Positions 1-9,600 of a DNA stretch of 64,000 bases are shown here, in pieces. The stretch is taken from assembly GCF_021654775.1 (NCBI RefSeq), contig NZ_AP025343.1, forward strand, positions 1,302,001 to 1,366,000, read 5' to 3'. Numbering within the stretch: the first letter of the stretch is position 1; every line of letters begins with the position of its first letter. This DNA comes from Paenibacillus azoreducens (GTDB taxonomy: Bacteria > Bacillota > Bacilli > Paenibacillales > Paenibacillaceae). Under the pieces are notes generated by a model, which saw nothing but the letters and a program-made list of their open reading frames with translations, was not told the origin of the DNA and ran no database searches. Both the position numbers and the translations under genes were made by a program.

Positions 1-2
1 TG

Positions 3-890
3 GGTGCCGGATGGACCGGGAAGCTGAAACGAAACGGATTCGGCTGGGGGCTTATTCTGCCGTCCCTTCTGTTTCTATGTTTATTTACTTATTATCCGAT
101 GCTGAAAGCGGCTTGGCTCAGCCTTTACGAGCAAAATTTGGCCACGCCAGAGCCTGTTTTCGTCGGTTTGGGCAATTACGCCAATCTGCTGAAAGACCCC
201 GTCTTTTTGAAAGTGTTCGGCAACAATATCTGGTTTGCGGTCGGAACCGTACCCGCCTCGTTAGGTCTGGCTTTCTTGATGGCACTGTTTGCCGATAAGG
301 CGATAAAGGGACGGGCGATCGCGCGTCTCGCTTTCTTTTATCCGAACATGATACCGATGATCGCGGTGGCCAATATTTGGTTGTTTTTGTATACGCCGCA
401 TTTCGGTTTATTTGCCAGACTGGCTGCATGGATTGCGGACCAGCCGGTGAATCTGCTCGGAACGCCCGATACGGTCATGGGCGCCCTCATTGTCATGATG
501 ATCTGGAAGGAAGCCGGTTACTTCATGATTTTTTATCTGGCCGGGATGCAGCAGATTCCGAAAGATTTGTATGAAGCGGCTGCCGTGCATGGCGTCGGAA
601 CATGGGCATCGATCCGGCGGATTACCATTCCGCTTACGATGCCGACCACTTTGTTCGTCGCGGTGATCGCCGTAACGAATTCCTTTAAGCTCGTCGATCA
701 TCTCTGGATTATGACGAAGGGCGGGCCGAACCATGCGAGCAACCTGCTGCTGTACTATATCTACGAAACGAGCTTTAACTTCTACGATCAAGGAATGGCC
801 GCCGCGATGACCGTGGTGATGATCGCGCTCCTGCTTCTGATTTCTTCCCTGCAGTTTTTCGGCTGGGACCGCAAAATCCATTACGAATAG
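3..890 (+). CDS. Sugar ABC transporter permease, MalF/UgpA type (5' end outside window)
   Basis: This is one of two integral-membrane subunits of a CUT1 (carbohydrate uptake) ABC importer. The frame is open to the left edge of the window, so the start codon is missing. The first visible residues (GFGWGLILPSLLFLC) form the usual first membrane helix, so only a short N-terminal piece is lost. An internal ATG at 99 would cut into that helix and is not the start. Several hydrophobic segments follow. The EAA loop that docks on the ATPase is visible near the C-terminal third (YEAAAVHGVGTWASIRRITIP). The gene ends just before the second permease, giving the usual paired arrangement. The binding protein is presumably upstream, outside the window. 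The transported sugar cannot be deduced. Confidence 0.9.
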   Translation, partial: GAGWTGKLKRNGFGWGLILPSLLFLCLFTYYPMLKAAWLSLYEQNLATPEPVFVGLGNYANLLKDPVFLKVFGNNIWFAVGTVPASLGLAFLMALFADKAIKGRAIARLAFFYPNMIPMIAVANIWLFLYTPHFGLFARLAAWIADQPVNLLGTPDTVMGALIVMMIWKEAGYFMIFYLAGMQQIPKDLYEAAAVHGVGTWASIRRITIPLTMPTTLFVAVIAVTNSFKLVDHLWIMTKGGPNHASNLLLYYIYETSFNFYDQGMAAAMTVVMIALLLLISSLQFFGWDRKIHYE

Positions 891-900
891 GATGGAACGT

Positions 901-1806
901 ATGAACAATCCATTAAAGATGTCGTTGCCGCTCAAACCGAACACGATCAGGCCAGCCCGGAAAAACCGCGTTCTGCGCTCCGCGAGCCTGAAAGTTCGTA
1001 CCCTGCAAATGTTGTGGCATGGAATGGGCTTCGCCTTTGCCGCCCTATGGATCATCCCTTTCGTGTGGGTCGCCAGAACCGCCTTTCTCCCCAAGGAATC
1101 CGCCATAACTTCGGGATGGTTTCAGGGCTGGACATTCGATAATCTCATCAACGTGTGGCACGCAGCTCCGTTCGGGCAATATTTTTTGAATACTTTGCTT
1201 GTATGCGGCGTCGTTCTTGCCGTCCAATTCGTCACGCTGACGATGGCGGCTTATGCGTTTGCGCGGGTTCGTTTCGCCGGCAGAGACTTGATATTCCTGC
1301 TGTTTCTGGTGCAAATCATGGTTCCGCCCGACATTCTCATATTTTCGAATTATCAAGTGCTGAACGAAATGGGATTACTGGATACGAAGCTTGCGATTAT
1401 GCTGCCGTATTTCGCATCCTCGTTCGGCATCTTCCTGCTGAGGCAGTCCTTCAAGCAGCTGCCTTACGAGCTGGAGGAAGCCGCATGCGTCGAAGGCGCC
1501 TCGCGTTTGCATATTTTGTCGCGAATTTATGTTCCATTGTCGCGCCCGGTGTATGTATCGTTTGCGATCGTATCCGTCAGCTTCCACTGGAACGACTTTT
1601 TATGGCCGCTGATCGTAACCAATTCGGATAGCAACAGGCTATTGACCGTAGGTTTGGCCATGTTCGCGAAATCCACCGAGTCGGGCGCGCAGTGGTCCGA
1701 CGTGAGTGCGGCGACGCTGATTGTTGCGGCACCGCTCATGGTCGGCTTTTTATTGTTTCAGCGCCAGGTGATCGGCAGTTTTATGCATTCCGGCATTAAA
1801 GGGTAG
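901..1806 (+). CDS. Sugar ABC transporter permease, MalG type
   Basis: Second membrane subunit of the CUT1 importer, partner of the preceding permease. About 301 residues with six predicted membrane helices. The EAA loop is clear (ELEEAACVEGASRLHILSRI), and the protein ends in the family's typical C-terminus (FQRQVIGSFMHSGIKG). Start choice: ATG at 901 has a GGATGGA stretch at a reasonable distance. An in-frame ATG at 892 directly follows the previous stop but lacks a ribosome site, so it is less likely. About 90 N-terminal bases encode a basic cytoplasmic stretch before the first helix. The gene is co-transcribed with its neighbours. No ATPase gene is present, as is usual for Gram-positive CUT1 operons that share one MsmX-like ATPase. 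Confidence 0.92.
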   Translation: MNNPLKMSLPLKPNTIRPARKNRVLRSASLKVRTLQMLWHGMGFAFAALWIIPFVWVARTAFLPKESAITSGWFQGWTFDNLINVWHAAPFGQYFLNTLLVCGVVLAVQFVTLTMAAYAFARVRFAGRDLIFLLFLVQIMVPPDILIFSNYQVLNEMGLLDTKLAIMLPYFASSFGIFLLRQSFKQLPYELEEAACVEGASRLHILSRIYVPLSRPVYVSFAIVSVSFHWNDFLWPLIVTNSDSNRLLTVGLAMFAKSTESGAQWSDVSAATLIVAAPLMVGFLLFQRQVIGSFMHSGIKG

Positions 1807-1848
1807 GGGAAGGTTTATGAAGTTACACGGAAATCGGGAGGGGCAAAA

Positions 1849-3051
1849 ATGATGAACCGGCCTATACGGTTAGCCATCGTTGGCGGTAACAGGGGAGCAA
1901 GCTTTATAAACGCGTTATATTCGCTTACGGACCGGATCCAGCTTACTGCGACCTGCGATTTGAACGAATGGGTGCTTAAGTTTTGGAAAGAGAAATTTCC
2001 GGATATCCGGACTTACCGGGACTTTCACGAAATGCTGAAAGATCCGTCCATCGATGCCGTATTTCTCCTCAGCCCCATGCATCTGCATGCCAGGCAGTCC
2101 ATCGATGCGCTTAAAGCCGGAAAACATGTCCTCAGCGAGGTCATTGCGGCCCAATCGTTGGAGGAGGCCTGGGAGCTTGTCGAGACGGTCGAACAAACGG
2201 GCCTGAAATACATGATGTCCGAAAATTATTGTTTCTCGCGTTCGAATCTCACGATCAAGCATATGGCCGATCAAGGAATGTTCGGTGAAATAACGTATTT
2301 GGAGGGCGGATATATCCATGATTTACGCCATTTGATCCATCATCCAGACGGTTCCTTGACATGGCGGGGGCAGCTGCATCAGCAATATAACGGCGTCAAT
2401 TATCCCACTCATTCGGTCGGACCGCTGGCGCAATGGATTCATCTCAACAAACCTGGCGGAGACCGGCTGGAGAGCGTATCGGCTTTTGTCTCCGAATCAA
2501 GATCCTTGCAGCACTACTTCAGCGAATATTTCGGCAAGGATCACCCGGCGGCGCGGAGCGGCTTCTGGCGGCAGGGAGACAGCGCGGTCGCCGTCCTGCG
2601 GACGATGAAGGGAGTACTGATTCAATTGCGGGTCGATTGGACTTCCGTCAGGCCGCATAATAAAACGCATTACGTGCTGCAGGGAACCGAAGGCGCGTAT
2701 ATTACGGGCCGCCATCCGCAGGAAGACGATCTGATCTGGCTTCAGCATCGTTCGCCGAAAAATGCGGAAGACGGATCCGCTATGTGGGAACCGCTCCGGA
2801 ACTATCAGCCGCAATATGACCATCCAACCTGGAAGCAGTGGGGGGAATATGCCGCCGGGACCAAACACGGCGGAGGCGACTTTCTTGTGCTGGAGGAATT
2901 TATTTCGGCTATCCACGAGGACCGGACGCCTTCGGTGGATGTGTATGACGCGGTAACCTGGAGCTCTGTTTTCGCCTTGTCCATGGAATCGGTCCAAGCC
3001 GGCGGGAAGGCGATTCCGTTTCCCGACTTCAAAGCGAAGGTGGGGACATAA
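1849..3051 (+). CDS. Gfo/Idh/MocA family oxidoreductase
   Basis: A 400-residue NAD(P)-dependent dehydrogenase of the glucose-fructose oxidoreductase/inositol dehydrogenase family. The N-terminal Rossmann fold begins IRLAIVGGNRGASF, a variant of the glycine-rich dinucleotide loop. The family's EKP-like segment appears as AGKHVLSEVIAAQS (about residue 95), with V-I in place of K-P, so the normally conserved lysine is missing. The C-terminal beta-sheet domain follows. ATG 1849 has GGGAGGGG upstream; a second ATG follows immediately. Its place behind two sugar permeases suggests it modifies the imported sugar or cyclitol. Substrate is unknown. The altered lysine motif may mean a changed reaction or loss of dehydrogenase activity. 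Confidence 0.85.
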   Translation: MMNRPIRLAIVGGNRGASFINALYSLTDRIQLTATCDLNEWVLKFWKEKFPDIRTYRDFHEMLKDPSIDAVFLLSPMHLHARQSIDALKAGKHVLSEVIAAQSLEEAWELVETVEQTGLKYMMSENYCFSRSNLTIKHMADQGMFGEITYLEGGYIHDLRHLIHHPDGSLTWRGQLHQQYNGVNYPTHSVGPLAQWIHLNKPGGDRLESVSAFVSESRSLQHYFSEYFGKDHPAARSGFWRQGDSAVAVLRTMKGVLIQLRVDWTSVRPHNKTHYVLQGTEGAYITGRHPQEDDLIWLQHRSPKNAEDGSAMWEPLRNYQPQYDHPTWKQWGEYAAGTKHGGGDFLVLEEFISAIHEDRTPSVDVYDAVTWSSVFALSMESVQAGGKAIPFPDFKAKVGT

Positions 3052-3053
3052 CG

Positions 3054-3593
3054 GTGAATCAATCCCTTTCCAAACTTCTGATGAAAAAAGAGACGTTGTC
3101 CGATTTGCCGCCTTTCCGTTGTCCGACAGGGTTCCGGATTCGCTGTTTTCGTCCTGGCGACGAACGGGATTGGGAGGAGCTCATCCGGCATTCGTTTACG
3201 AGGGAAATTAAATTCGCCCACAAGATTGGGGATCATGTACCTTCATGCGCCGAGCGCGTATTGTTTATATGCAAGGGCGGCGAGCCTGTCGCAACCGCTA
3301 CAGCTTGGGAAACGGGCGGTGAAGACAGCCAAAGGTGGTATCTGCACATGGTAGGCGTGAAACCCGAATATTCGGGCAGAGGGCTTGGCTTCGCCGCAAG
3401 TCTTGCAGCCCTGCACAAGATGGAGGAATCGGGCGCGGAAGCGGCCTATCTGGAAACGGATGATTTCAGGCTGCCCGCGATCCGCATTTATTTAAGACTA
3501 GGGTTTCTGCCCGTACATACCGATGCAAGCCATCCCGGCAGATGGGAGCGGATTCTTAGGCAAACCGCAGACCATACGCCGAAAAAGTCGTAA
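3054..3593 (+). CDS. GNAT family N-acetyltransferase
   Basis: A 179-residue acetyltransferase of the GNAT fold. The acetyl-CoA pyrophosphate loop is visible around residues 100-115 (VGVKPEYSGRGLGFAA), followed by the typical end strand with YLETDDFRLPAIRIYLRLGF. Translation starts at GTG 3054, two bases after the oxidoreductase stop, with GGTGGGG in the preceding coding sequence as ribosome site. ATG 3081 is an alternative. It is the last gene of this operon, followed by a short tandem repeat and a terminator. Its substrate is unknown; it may be a passenger rather than part of sugar metabolism. Confidence 0.85.
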   Translation: MNQSLSKLLMKKETLSDLPPFRCPTGFRIRCFRPGDERDWEELIRHSFTREIKFAHKIGDHVPSCAERVLFICKGGEPVATATAWETGGEDSQRWYLHMVGVKPEYSGRGLGFAASLAALHKMEESGAEAAYLETDDFRLPAIRIYLRLGFLPVHTDASHPGRWERILRQTADHTPKKS

Positions 3594-3610
3594 AGCCTCC
3601 AACCTTCAGG

Positions 3611-3700
3611 TTGATGCCACGGGCGGTTGCGGACAAAACTGAGCTTGATGCCACGGGCGGTTGCAGACAAAACTGTAGCTTGATGAGCGAGCGGTTGCAG
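3611..3700 (+). repeat. Three imperfect 34-35 bp tandem repeats
   Basis: Copies begin at 3611, 3645 and 3680, each with TTGATG, then GCGGTTGC, then GCAAA or ACAAAACTG. They lie between the GNAT stop and the terminator. The third copy is the most diverged. They have no coding role that I can see. Confidence 0.8.
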
Positions 3701-3707
3701 GCAAAGT

Positions 3708-3744
3708 AAAAAGCTGACGCCGGTAGGTCCGGCGCCAGCTTTTT
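3708..3744. terminator. Bidirectional Rho-independent terminator
   Basis: A stem of AAAAAGCTG-CGCCGG pairs with CCGGCG-CAGCTTTTT around a short loop, with one mismatch. It has a T run on one side and an A run on the other. It lies between two convergent genes and can end both. Confidence 0.9.
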
Positions 3745-3816
3745 GCAGCTTTGCTTATTTCATTGTCCCTTATTCGTGGAAAAATGAAAGGCTTATTATT
3801 CGGTGTTTTTATCCGA

Positions 3817-6171
3817 TTACCAAATGCTCACGCGGTCTTTAGGCGCAACGTACATGGCATCTTTTTCGGTTACTTCGTATGCTTTATAGAATTCTGGGAA
3901 GTTCGAAACGGTACGGTTCACGCGTACTTTGTTTGCGGAATGCGTGTCGATTGTCGACAGGTACGCAGCCGTTTCCTTGTTCATGGTCGTGCGCCAGATC
4001 GTTGCATAACCTTCAAAGTAGGCTTTGAAATCCGGCTTTTCCATTTTGGACAGCACTTGAAGCGATGCCGCCATACCGCCAAGGTCGGCGATATTTTCGC
4101 TTACCGTCAGCTTGCCGTTATTGTATACGCCGGGAACCACTTCAACATGGTCATAGTAGGAAATAACCTGGTCGCATTTTTCCTGGAATTTTTTAAAGTC
4201 TTCCGGAGTCCACCAGTTGACCGCATTTCCGTTCTCATCGTATGCAGAACCTAAATTGTCAAAAGCATGGCTGATTTCATGCGCAATGACCATGCCGATG
4301 GCTCCCAAATTCGTTTCATGTTTGGCTTTGAGATCATAAAACGGTGCTTGCAGAATACCCGCCGGGAACACAATTTCGTTATTCAAAGGATTATAATAAG
4401 CATTGACCTCATAGGCGCTCATCATCCAACTGCTCTTATCGACAGGTTTTCCAAGTGAAGCGATAGCGCGTTTTTTGCTTTCTTTACTGATGTTAACGAT
4501 ATTGTCAAACAGCGATCCGCCGTCCGCAAAAGTTTTAATGGAAACATCCTTCAAGGAATCTTTCCACTGATCCGGATATCCGATTTTGATCGTCATTTTA
4601 TCCAGTTTTTTGATGGCTTTGGCTTTGGTTCCTTCAGACATCCAGTCCAGCGCTTTGATCCGCTCTTTATAAACTTCGATGAACTGCTTGACCATCTGTT
4701 CAACGTCTTGCTTGGCTTCTTTCGTGAAATATTTATCGGCGAATTCCTGGCTGAGATACTCGCTCATGACCGCTTGGGTAGTCATAATCGCCATTTCTTC
4801 ATTTGTCTTTGCGCCTTCAATTCCAAACATTTGAGCTTCGAATTGAGTCGACAATTTGAGGAAATCTTCCGATAGGGTACCGCCTGCGTTGATCAGCAGC
4901 ATCCCTTTGGCATAAGTTTTGAGCGTGTTCAAATTTTTGTCGTTCAAAACTTCCGCCGTTTTATTCGCGAGTCCAACGTCAGTCACGATAACCTTGTCCG
5001 CTTTATCGACTTGGGATTCTTTCATATATTTGTCCATATCGATCGATTTGAAGAGTGCAACGAACTTTTCCTTGGTATAAGGATTATAGTATTTCTCTAC
5101 CTTCCCTTGATCCTGAAGGTCCATTGCGGATGCAGCCAGCTGTTTTTCGAACGCGAACATGTCTTCGGCTTGCGCTTTTGCCGATTTCTCATCGCTACCG
5201 GACAGCATAAACAATTTCGTCAAATAGGTCGTGTACGCTTTTTTTGTTTTTTCGTCGCCGGAGACATAACTATTTTTGTCGAGCACGGTTCCAAGACCGG
5301 AGAAATACAGCGCATTGACGTTACTGTCCTTGGCGTCTCCCATCACTGCAAAAGACAGCAGCGAACCTTTCGCGATTTCTTTATCGATCTTAAAGCTTGC
5401 ATCGAACAATTCCTTGATGGAGGAGGCCTTGTCCAGAGCGGCTAAATAAGGTGCAATGGGCTTGATCCCTTGCTTGTTGCGGTTTTCCATATCGAGCACC
5501 GATTTGTAGAAATCGGCAATCTTCTGCTCCTTGGAGCCCGCCGGATTTTGCTTTTTGACAAGGTCGTCGATGATTGCTTTAATCCGGTCTTCGTTGGCTT
5601 TGGCCAGCTCATTAAAGACGCCGTTGGACATTTCCCCAGCCGGGATTTTAGAGTCGTTCAGCCATTTTTTATTGACGTATTCATAATAATCATCGCGCGG
5701 ATTCGATCCTTCGAGTGCCATGACCCGATTCGTCAGCGTACGCAATTGTTCTGCTGTGATATGGTCGGAAACGCCCAGTTTCCCGTCCGGATAACCGCTG
5801 ACCAGGCCCGCAGCGATCAGCTTCGCGATTTCGTCCTGCGCCCATTTCGGCACGTCGGTAAAGGATGCGGAGGTGTTGGCTATGCGCAAATCATTGCCTT
5901 TTGGTTCGGGCAGGTCCGAAAAAGCGCGGCCAAGCATGATCAAAGCTTCAATTCTGGAAACATATTGATCTTCTTTGCCATCTCCTTTGCCGTAACCTTT
6001 CAAAATATCTTCTTTTTTGATGCCCGGATTGTAGTCATCTGCTGCATTCAGCAAAAAATCTACAACTTCCCCCCGTGTCAGGTTTGGTTTGGCTTCTTGT
6101 GCAAGTGCGGCTGCCGGCAGCATGGTCAGGAACAATGATGCGGATAATAATACTGCTGCGAATTTTTTCAC
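3817..6171 (-). CDS. M13 family metallopeptidase with N-terminal SLH repeats (PepO/neprilysin-like)
   Basis: A 784-residue secreted zinc endopeptidase. A signal peptide (about residues 1-24, ending ALAQ) is followed by roughly residues 27-150 that read as S-layer homology repeats (LTRGEVVDFLL, then FTDVPKWAQDEIAKLIAAGL with GYPDGKLG). The M13 peptidase fills the rest. Zinc ligands are clear: HEISH at 631-635 and the third ligand E692 in ENIADLGG. The substrate-binding stretch NAYYNPLNNEIVFPAGIL is present, and the protein ends in the family's C-terminal tryptophan. Start is GTG 6171 with AGGAGG upstream. It is transcribed alone, divergent from the GH97 operon. SLH repeats suggest attachment to the cell wall; most known bacterial M13 enzymes are cytoplasmic, lipid-anchored or plain secreted. 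Confidence 0.93.
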   Translation of the reverse strand: MKKFAAVLLSASLFLTMLPAAALAQEAKPNLTRGEVVDFLLNAADDYNPGIKKEDILKGYGKGDGKEDQYVSRIEALIMLGRAFSDLPEPKGNDLRIANTSASFTDVPKWAQDEIAKLIAAGLVSGYPDGKLGVSDHITAEQLRTLTNRVMALEGSNPRDDYYEYVNKKWLNDSKIPAGEMSNGVFNELAKANEDRIKAIIDDLVKKQNPAGSKEQKIADFYKSVLDMENRNKQGIKPIAPYLAALDKASSIKELFDASFKIDKEIAKGSLLSFAVMGDAKDSNVNALYFSGLGTVLDKNSYVSGDEKTKKAYTTYLTKLFMLSGSDEKSAKAQAEDMFAFEKQLAASAMDLQDQGKVEKYYNPYTKEKFVALFKSIDMDKYMKESQVDKADKVIVTDVGLANKTAEVLNDKNLNTLKTYAKGMLLINAGGTLSEDFLKLSTQFEAQMFGIEGAKTNEEMAIMTTQAVMSEYLSQEFADKYFTKEAKQDVEQMVKQFIEVYKERIKALDWMSEGTKAKAIKKLDKMTIKIGYPDQWKDSLKDVSIKTFADGGSLFDNIVNISKESKKRAIASLGKPVDKSSWMMSAYEVNAYYNPLNNEIVFPAGILQAPFYDLKAKHETNLGAIGMVIAHEISHAFDNLGSAYDENGNAVNWWTPEDFKKFQEKCDQVISYYDHVEVVPGVYNNGKLTVSENIADLGGMAASLQVLSKMEKPDFKAYFEGYATIWRTTMNKETAAYLSTIDTHSANKVRVNRTVSNFPEFYKAYEVTEKDAMYVAPKDRVSIW

Positions 6172-6438
6172 GTTTTTTCCTCCTAAAATAAAAATACATC
6201 CTATGTAATGAGAATGAATACCGAATAGGATAGGCCCTTAGACTCAGTTGGTATTATTCTCCTTTAAGTATACGAGATAATAGAAGATCTGATAAGTGTA
6301 AAATGAAAAATTGTTCAAGGTTGACGTTCGCAAATTCACTTGCGAATATTAACAAGTTAATGCGTAAAAGTGCAAAAATATATAACTAATTACCTATGCT
6401 TTTGCTTTTTTTGATCCGCAACGATTGCAATTATTTTT

Positions 6439-6452
6439 TTAAAGCGTTTACA
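6439..6452 (+). promoter_or_regulatory. Candidate cre (CcpA) site
   Basis: TTAAAGCGTTTACA matches 13 of 14 positions of the published cre consensus TGWAARCGYTWNCW; only the second base differs. It lies four bases upstream of the first activator half-site of the GH97 promoter, a sensible place for catabolite control of a polysaccharide operon. Confidence 0.55.
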
Positions 6453-6456
6453 AAAC

Positions 6457-6520
6457 TGTAAAAATCCTCGGACTGATGTAAAGATCCTCTGTATCTGGCA
6501 GCATATTTCTCTCCTATGAT
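6457..6520 (+). promoter_or_regulatory. GH97 operon promoter with paired activator half-sites
   Basis: Half-site 1 TGTAAAAATCCTC is at 6457-6469, half-site 2 TGTAAAGATCCTC at 6477-6489, and the -10 box TATGAT at 6515-6520. The half-sites are 20 bp apart, so they lie on one face of the helix. Half-site 2 begins 38 bp before the -10, and no good -35 hexamer is present. The same layout recurs at 35070 and 42951. This fits a promoter dependent on an AraC-type activator. The rest of 6172-6438 (divergent leader of the M13 gene) shows nothing else I can support. Confidence 0.75.
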
Positions 6521-6608
6521 AGATGTACGCTCGGGAGCCAGACAATTCTTGAAACTCCCAGCGGAATATGGCGCCTTTTTAAATCGATGTATAAGGAGGT
6601 TTTTTTGC

Positions 6609-9600
6609 ATGAATCGTGGAAAGGGGAGGATCGCCCTAACGAAAAAAACATGGCAAAAAGGAACGGCTTTACTTTTGATATGGGTCATGTTGTTTTCGTT
6701 GTTTGGCGTTTCCGCACCGCCTGTGAGCGCACAGGAAGGGGAGCCTGCAAGCGGGCAGGAAGAAACGGCAGAACCACTCGCACTCGAGCTGCCTCCGCTG
6801 CCGCCGCTTCCTGACGTGCATCTCTCCGATATGGAGTGGATCAGCGCGGAATCCGGCTGGAAGGAAGTACAGAAGAACAAATCGGTTGAGGGAAACACGC
6901 TCTCTGTAGGGGGTCAAGAGTACAGCAAGGGGATCGGGACACATGCTTCGTCCAAAATTGTGTACCACATTCCCGCTGGGTATACGAGATTCGTTTCGGT
7001 TGTGGGGGTGGATAATGAGATCAACGAATTTCTTCCCAATAAGCGCGCGAGCATGACTTTTCGGGTATACGCGGATGAGACGCTTTTGTCGGAATCACCG
7101 GTCTTGCATGCTAACGGATACTGGTATTTTGACGTAGCTATTCCCGAAGGCGCACAACATCTGAATTTGATTGTCGATGATATGGGTTCCAATGAATTTG
7201 ACCATGCGGATTGGGTTAATGCGGGGTTTTATAATCCTGTGGACACGGAAGGAGACCCTGTTCCAATCGAAAGTCCGACGGGGGCGGTAACCGCTTCGGT
7301 TTATTTTAATGCTTCCGGACAGTTAGTTTACGCCGTTAAGTATTCGGGCCAAGATGTCATCGAGGAATCGAATTTGGGCGTCTATTACGATAATGTCGAT
7401 TTGGGTTATGGAGTCAAGTTAGGAGAACCCGAGAGGGCGGAAACCCACAATGAAACCTATCCGTGGAATGGAGGGCATGCCCAAGCGGAGGACCGCCACA
7501 ACCTGGTGAAGATTCCGATTACGCATATCAAAAGCGGCATTCAGTACACCTTGGAGATCAAAGCATTTGATGAAGGAATCGCCTTCCGTTATGTGATGCC
7601 GGGAGAAGGAACGCACACCATCTCGGGTGAAAAGACCAATTTCAAGCTCCCAGCGGGAAGTACGGTATGGTACCAGCAAAATACGATGAATTATGAAGGC
7701 AGATTCACGAAGAGTCCGGCAGAATCGGTACCGCCAAGCACCCGGATTGGTCCGCCGTTAACGATTCAGCTGCCTGAAGGCAAAGGTTACGCGGCGATTA
7801 CGGAAGGCAACTTGGTGGATTATAGCGGGATGTCGCTGTTAGCTGCGGGCAACGGGGTGTTCAAAGCGAATTTCCTGTATGACAACGGGGCATGGCAGCA
7901 AACGGGAACGATTGAATCACCCTGGAGAATTGTCATGATGAATGCTGATTTGAACGGGCTTGTGAACAATGACATCGTTCATAATACCGCTCCCGCCCCA
8001 TCGCCGGAGCTGGCGAACGCCGATTGGATCCAACCCGGGAAATCGACGTGGTCATGGCTCGGAGGCGGCGGGGTTACCGTTGAAAATATGAAGCAGTATA
8101 TCGATTTCGCGTCTCAATTGGGCATTGACTCCAACCTGGTTGATGAAGGATGGAGCCATTGGATCAGCGGCAACCGGGATTGCTGGGATTTGCTGAAAGA
8201 GGTCGTGGATTACGGAAAAGAGCGGAACGTCAAGACATGGGTATGGAAAGCGGCTCCTGACCGTTATGGCATTCCAGGCATATACAACCGGGAGGCGCGG
8301 CGGGAATTTTTCAGAAAATTAAAAGAGATCGGCGTCGTTGGAGTGAAAATTGACTTCATCGACGGGGAAAGCGTGAACCAGGTGAATTTTTACCGCGATA
8401 CATTGGAGGATGCAGCCGAATATAAATTGATGATTAATTTCCACGGCGCCAATAAGCCGACCGGTCTATCGCGTACGTATCCGCATGAGGTTTCAAGGGA
8501 AGGCATTTATGGATTGGAGAATTGGAACCCTTGGGCGGAGCATAATACGACCCTTCCGTTTACGCGGTTTCTTGCAGGGCATGCGGATTATACGCCTATG
8601 CATTTTACGGGCCGGTTAGGGGATACGACATGGAGCCATCAATTGGCTACCACGATCACGTTTACTTCATCCCAGCTGGTGTTCGCTGAACATCCGGAGA
8701 CGATACTCAAAAATCCTGCGGTCGAGTTCATCAAAAGCATTCCTTCGGTCTGGGATGAGACGATCGTGCTTCCAGGCAGCAAAATCGGGGAAGTGTCCGC
8801 CTTTGCAAGACGGCAAGGGACGACTTGGTATGTTGCTGTTCTGAATAACAATACGGCCCGTGATATGGATGTAAACTTGTCTTTCCTGGGAGAAGGCATG
8901 TATCAAGCATCCATTTACGGCGATAAACCTGGCGAACAAGCGGCCTATGATATGGCGGAGAAATCCGCTTCGAAGCAAGACCGTTTTAATGTGAAGTTGA
9001 ATGCAGGCGGCGGGTTTGTGGCGAAGCTGTCCAAGCTGGACATGAAGCCTTATGGCGGAGGTTTCGCCGCCAAGCAGAAAGTATATCTGACTGTCGCGGA
9101 TCCCGGTGCGGAGGTGCGATATACATTAGACGGCAGTGAACCGACGCAAAATTCCCCGTTGTATAAAGATTTTATCGCTCTGGATGAATCTGCCGTAATA
9201 CGGGCCAAAATCGTTGCAGGCGAAGGAGCGGGATCGGAAGTCAGTGCCAGATTCAATAAAAGAGTGCCGAAACTGGCGATTACCAATGAAGGCAGCCAAA
9301 GCTTTTTGCATAAAGGGGATAAAGTTACCCTGAAAACCGACGACATCGATGCGGATCATGAAATTCGCTACACCTTGGACGGTAGTGAGCCGGATCAAAA
9401 CGCCATGCTGTACACCGAACCTTTCGCCCTTTATGAAAGCGTTATCGTTAAAGCGCGTTTGTTTGTGGAAGGAGCCGACACGGGGGTTGCGGCCGAGCGG
9501 AGTTTTACTGTTCTTGATAAACCGCGGCTTCCGGATGTGCATTTGTCTGATTTGAATTGGGTGAGTGCCGAGACCGAATGGGGACAAGTGCAAAAGAACA

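Noticed and set aside
408..1106. 232-residue minus-strand frame
   Set aside because: It lies antisense to two clear permease genes and has no family pattern. Other long antisense frames opposite the GH31, GH65 and regulator genes were rejected for the same reason.
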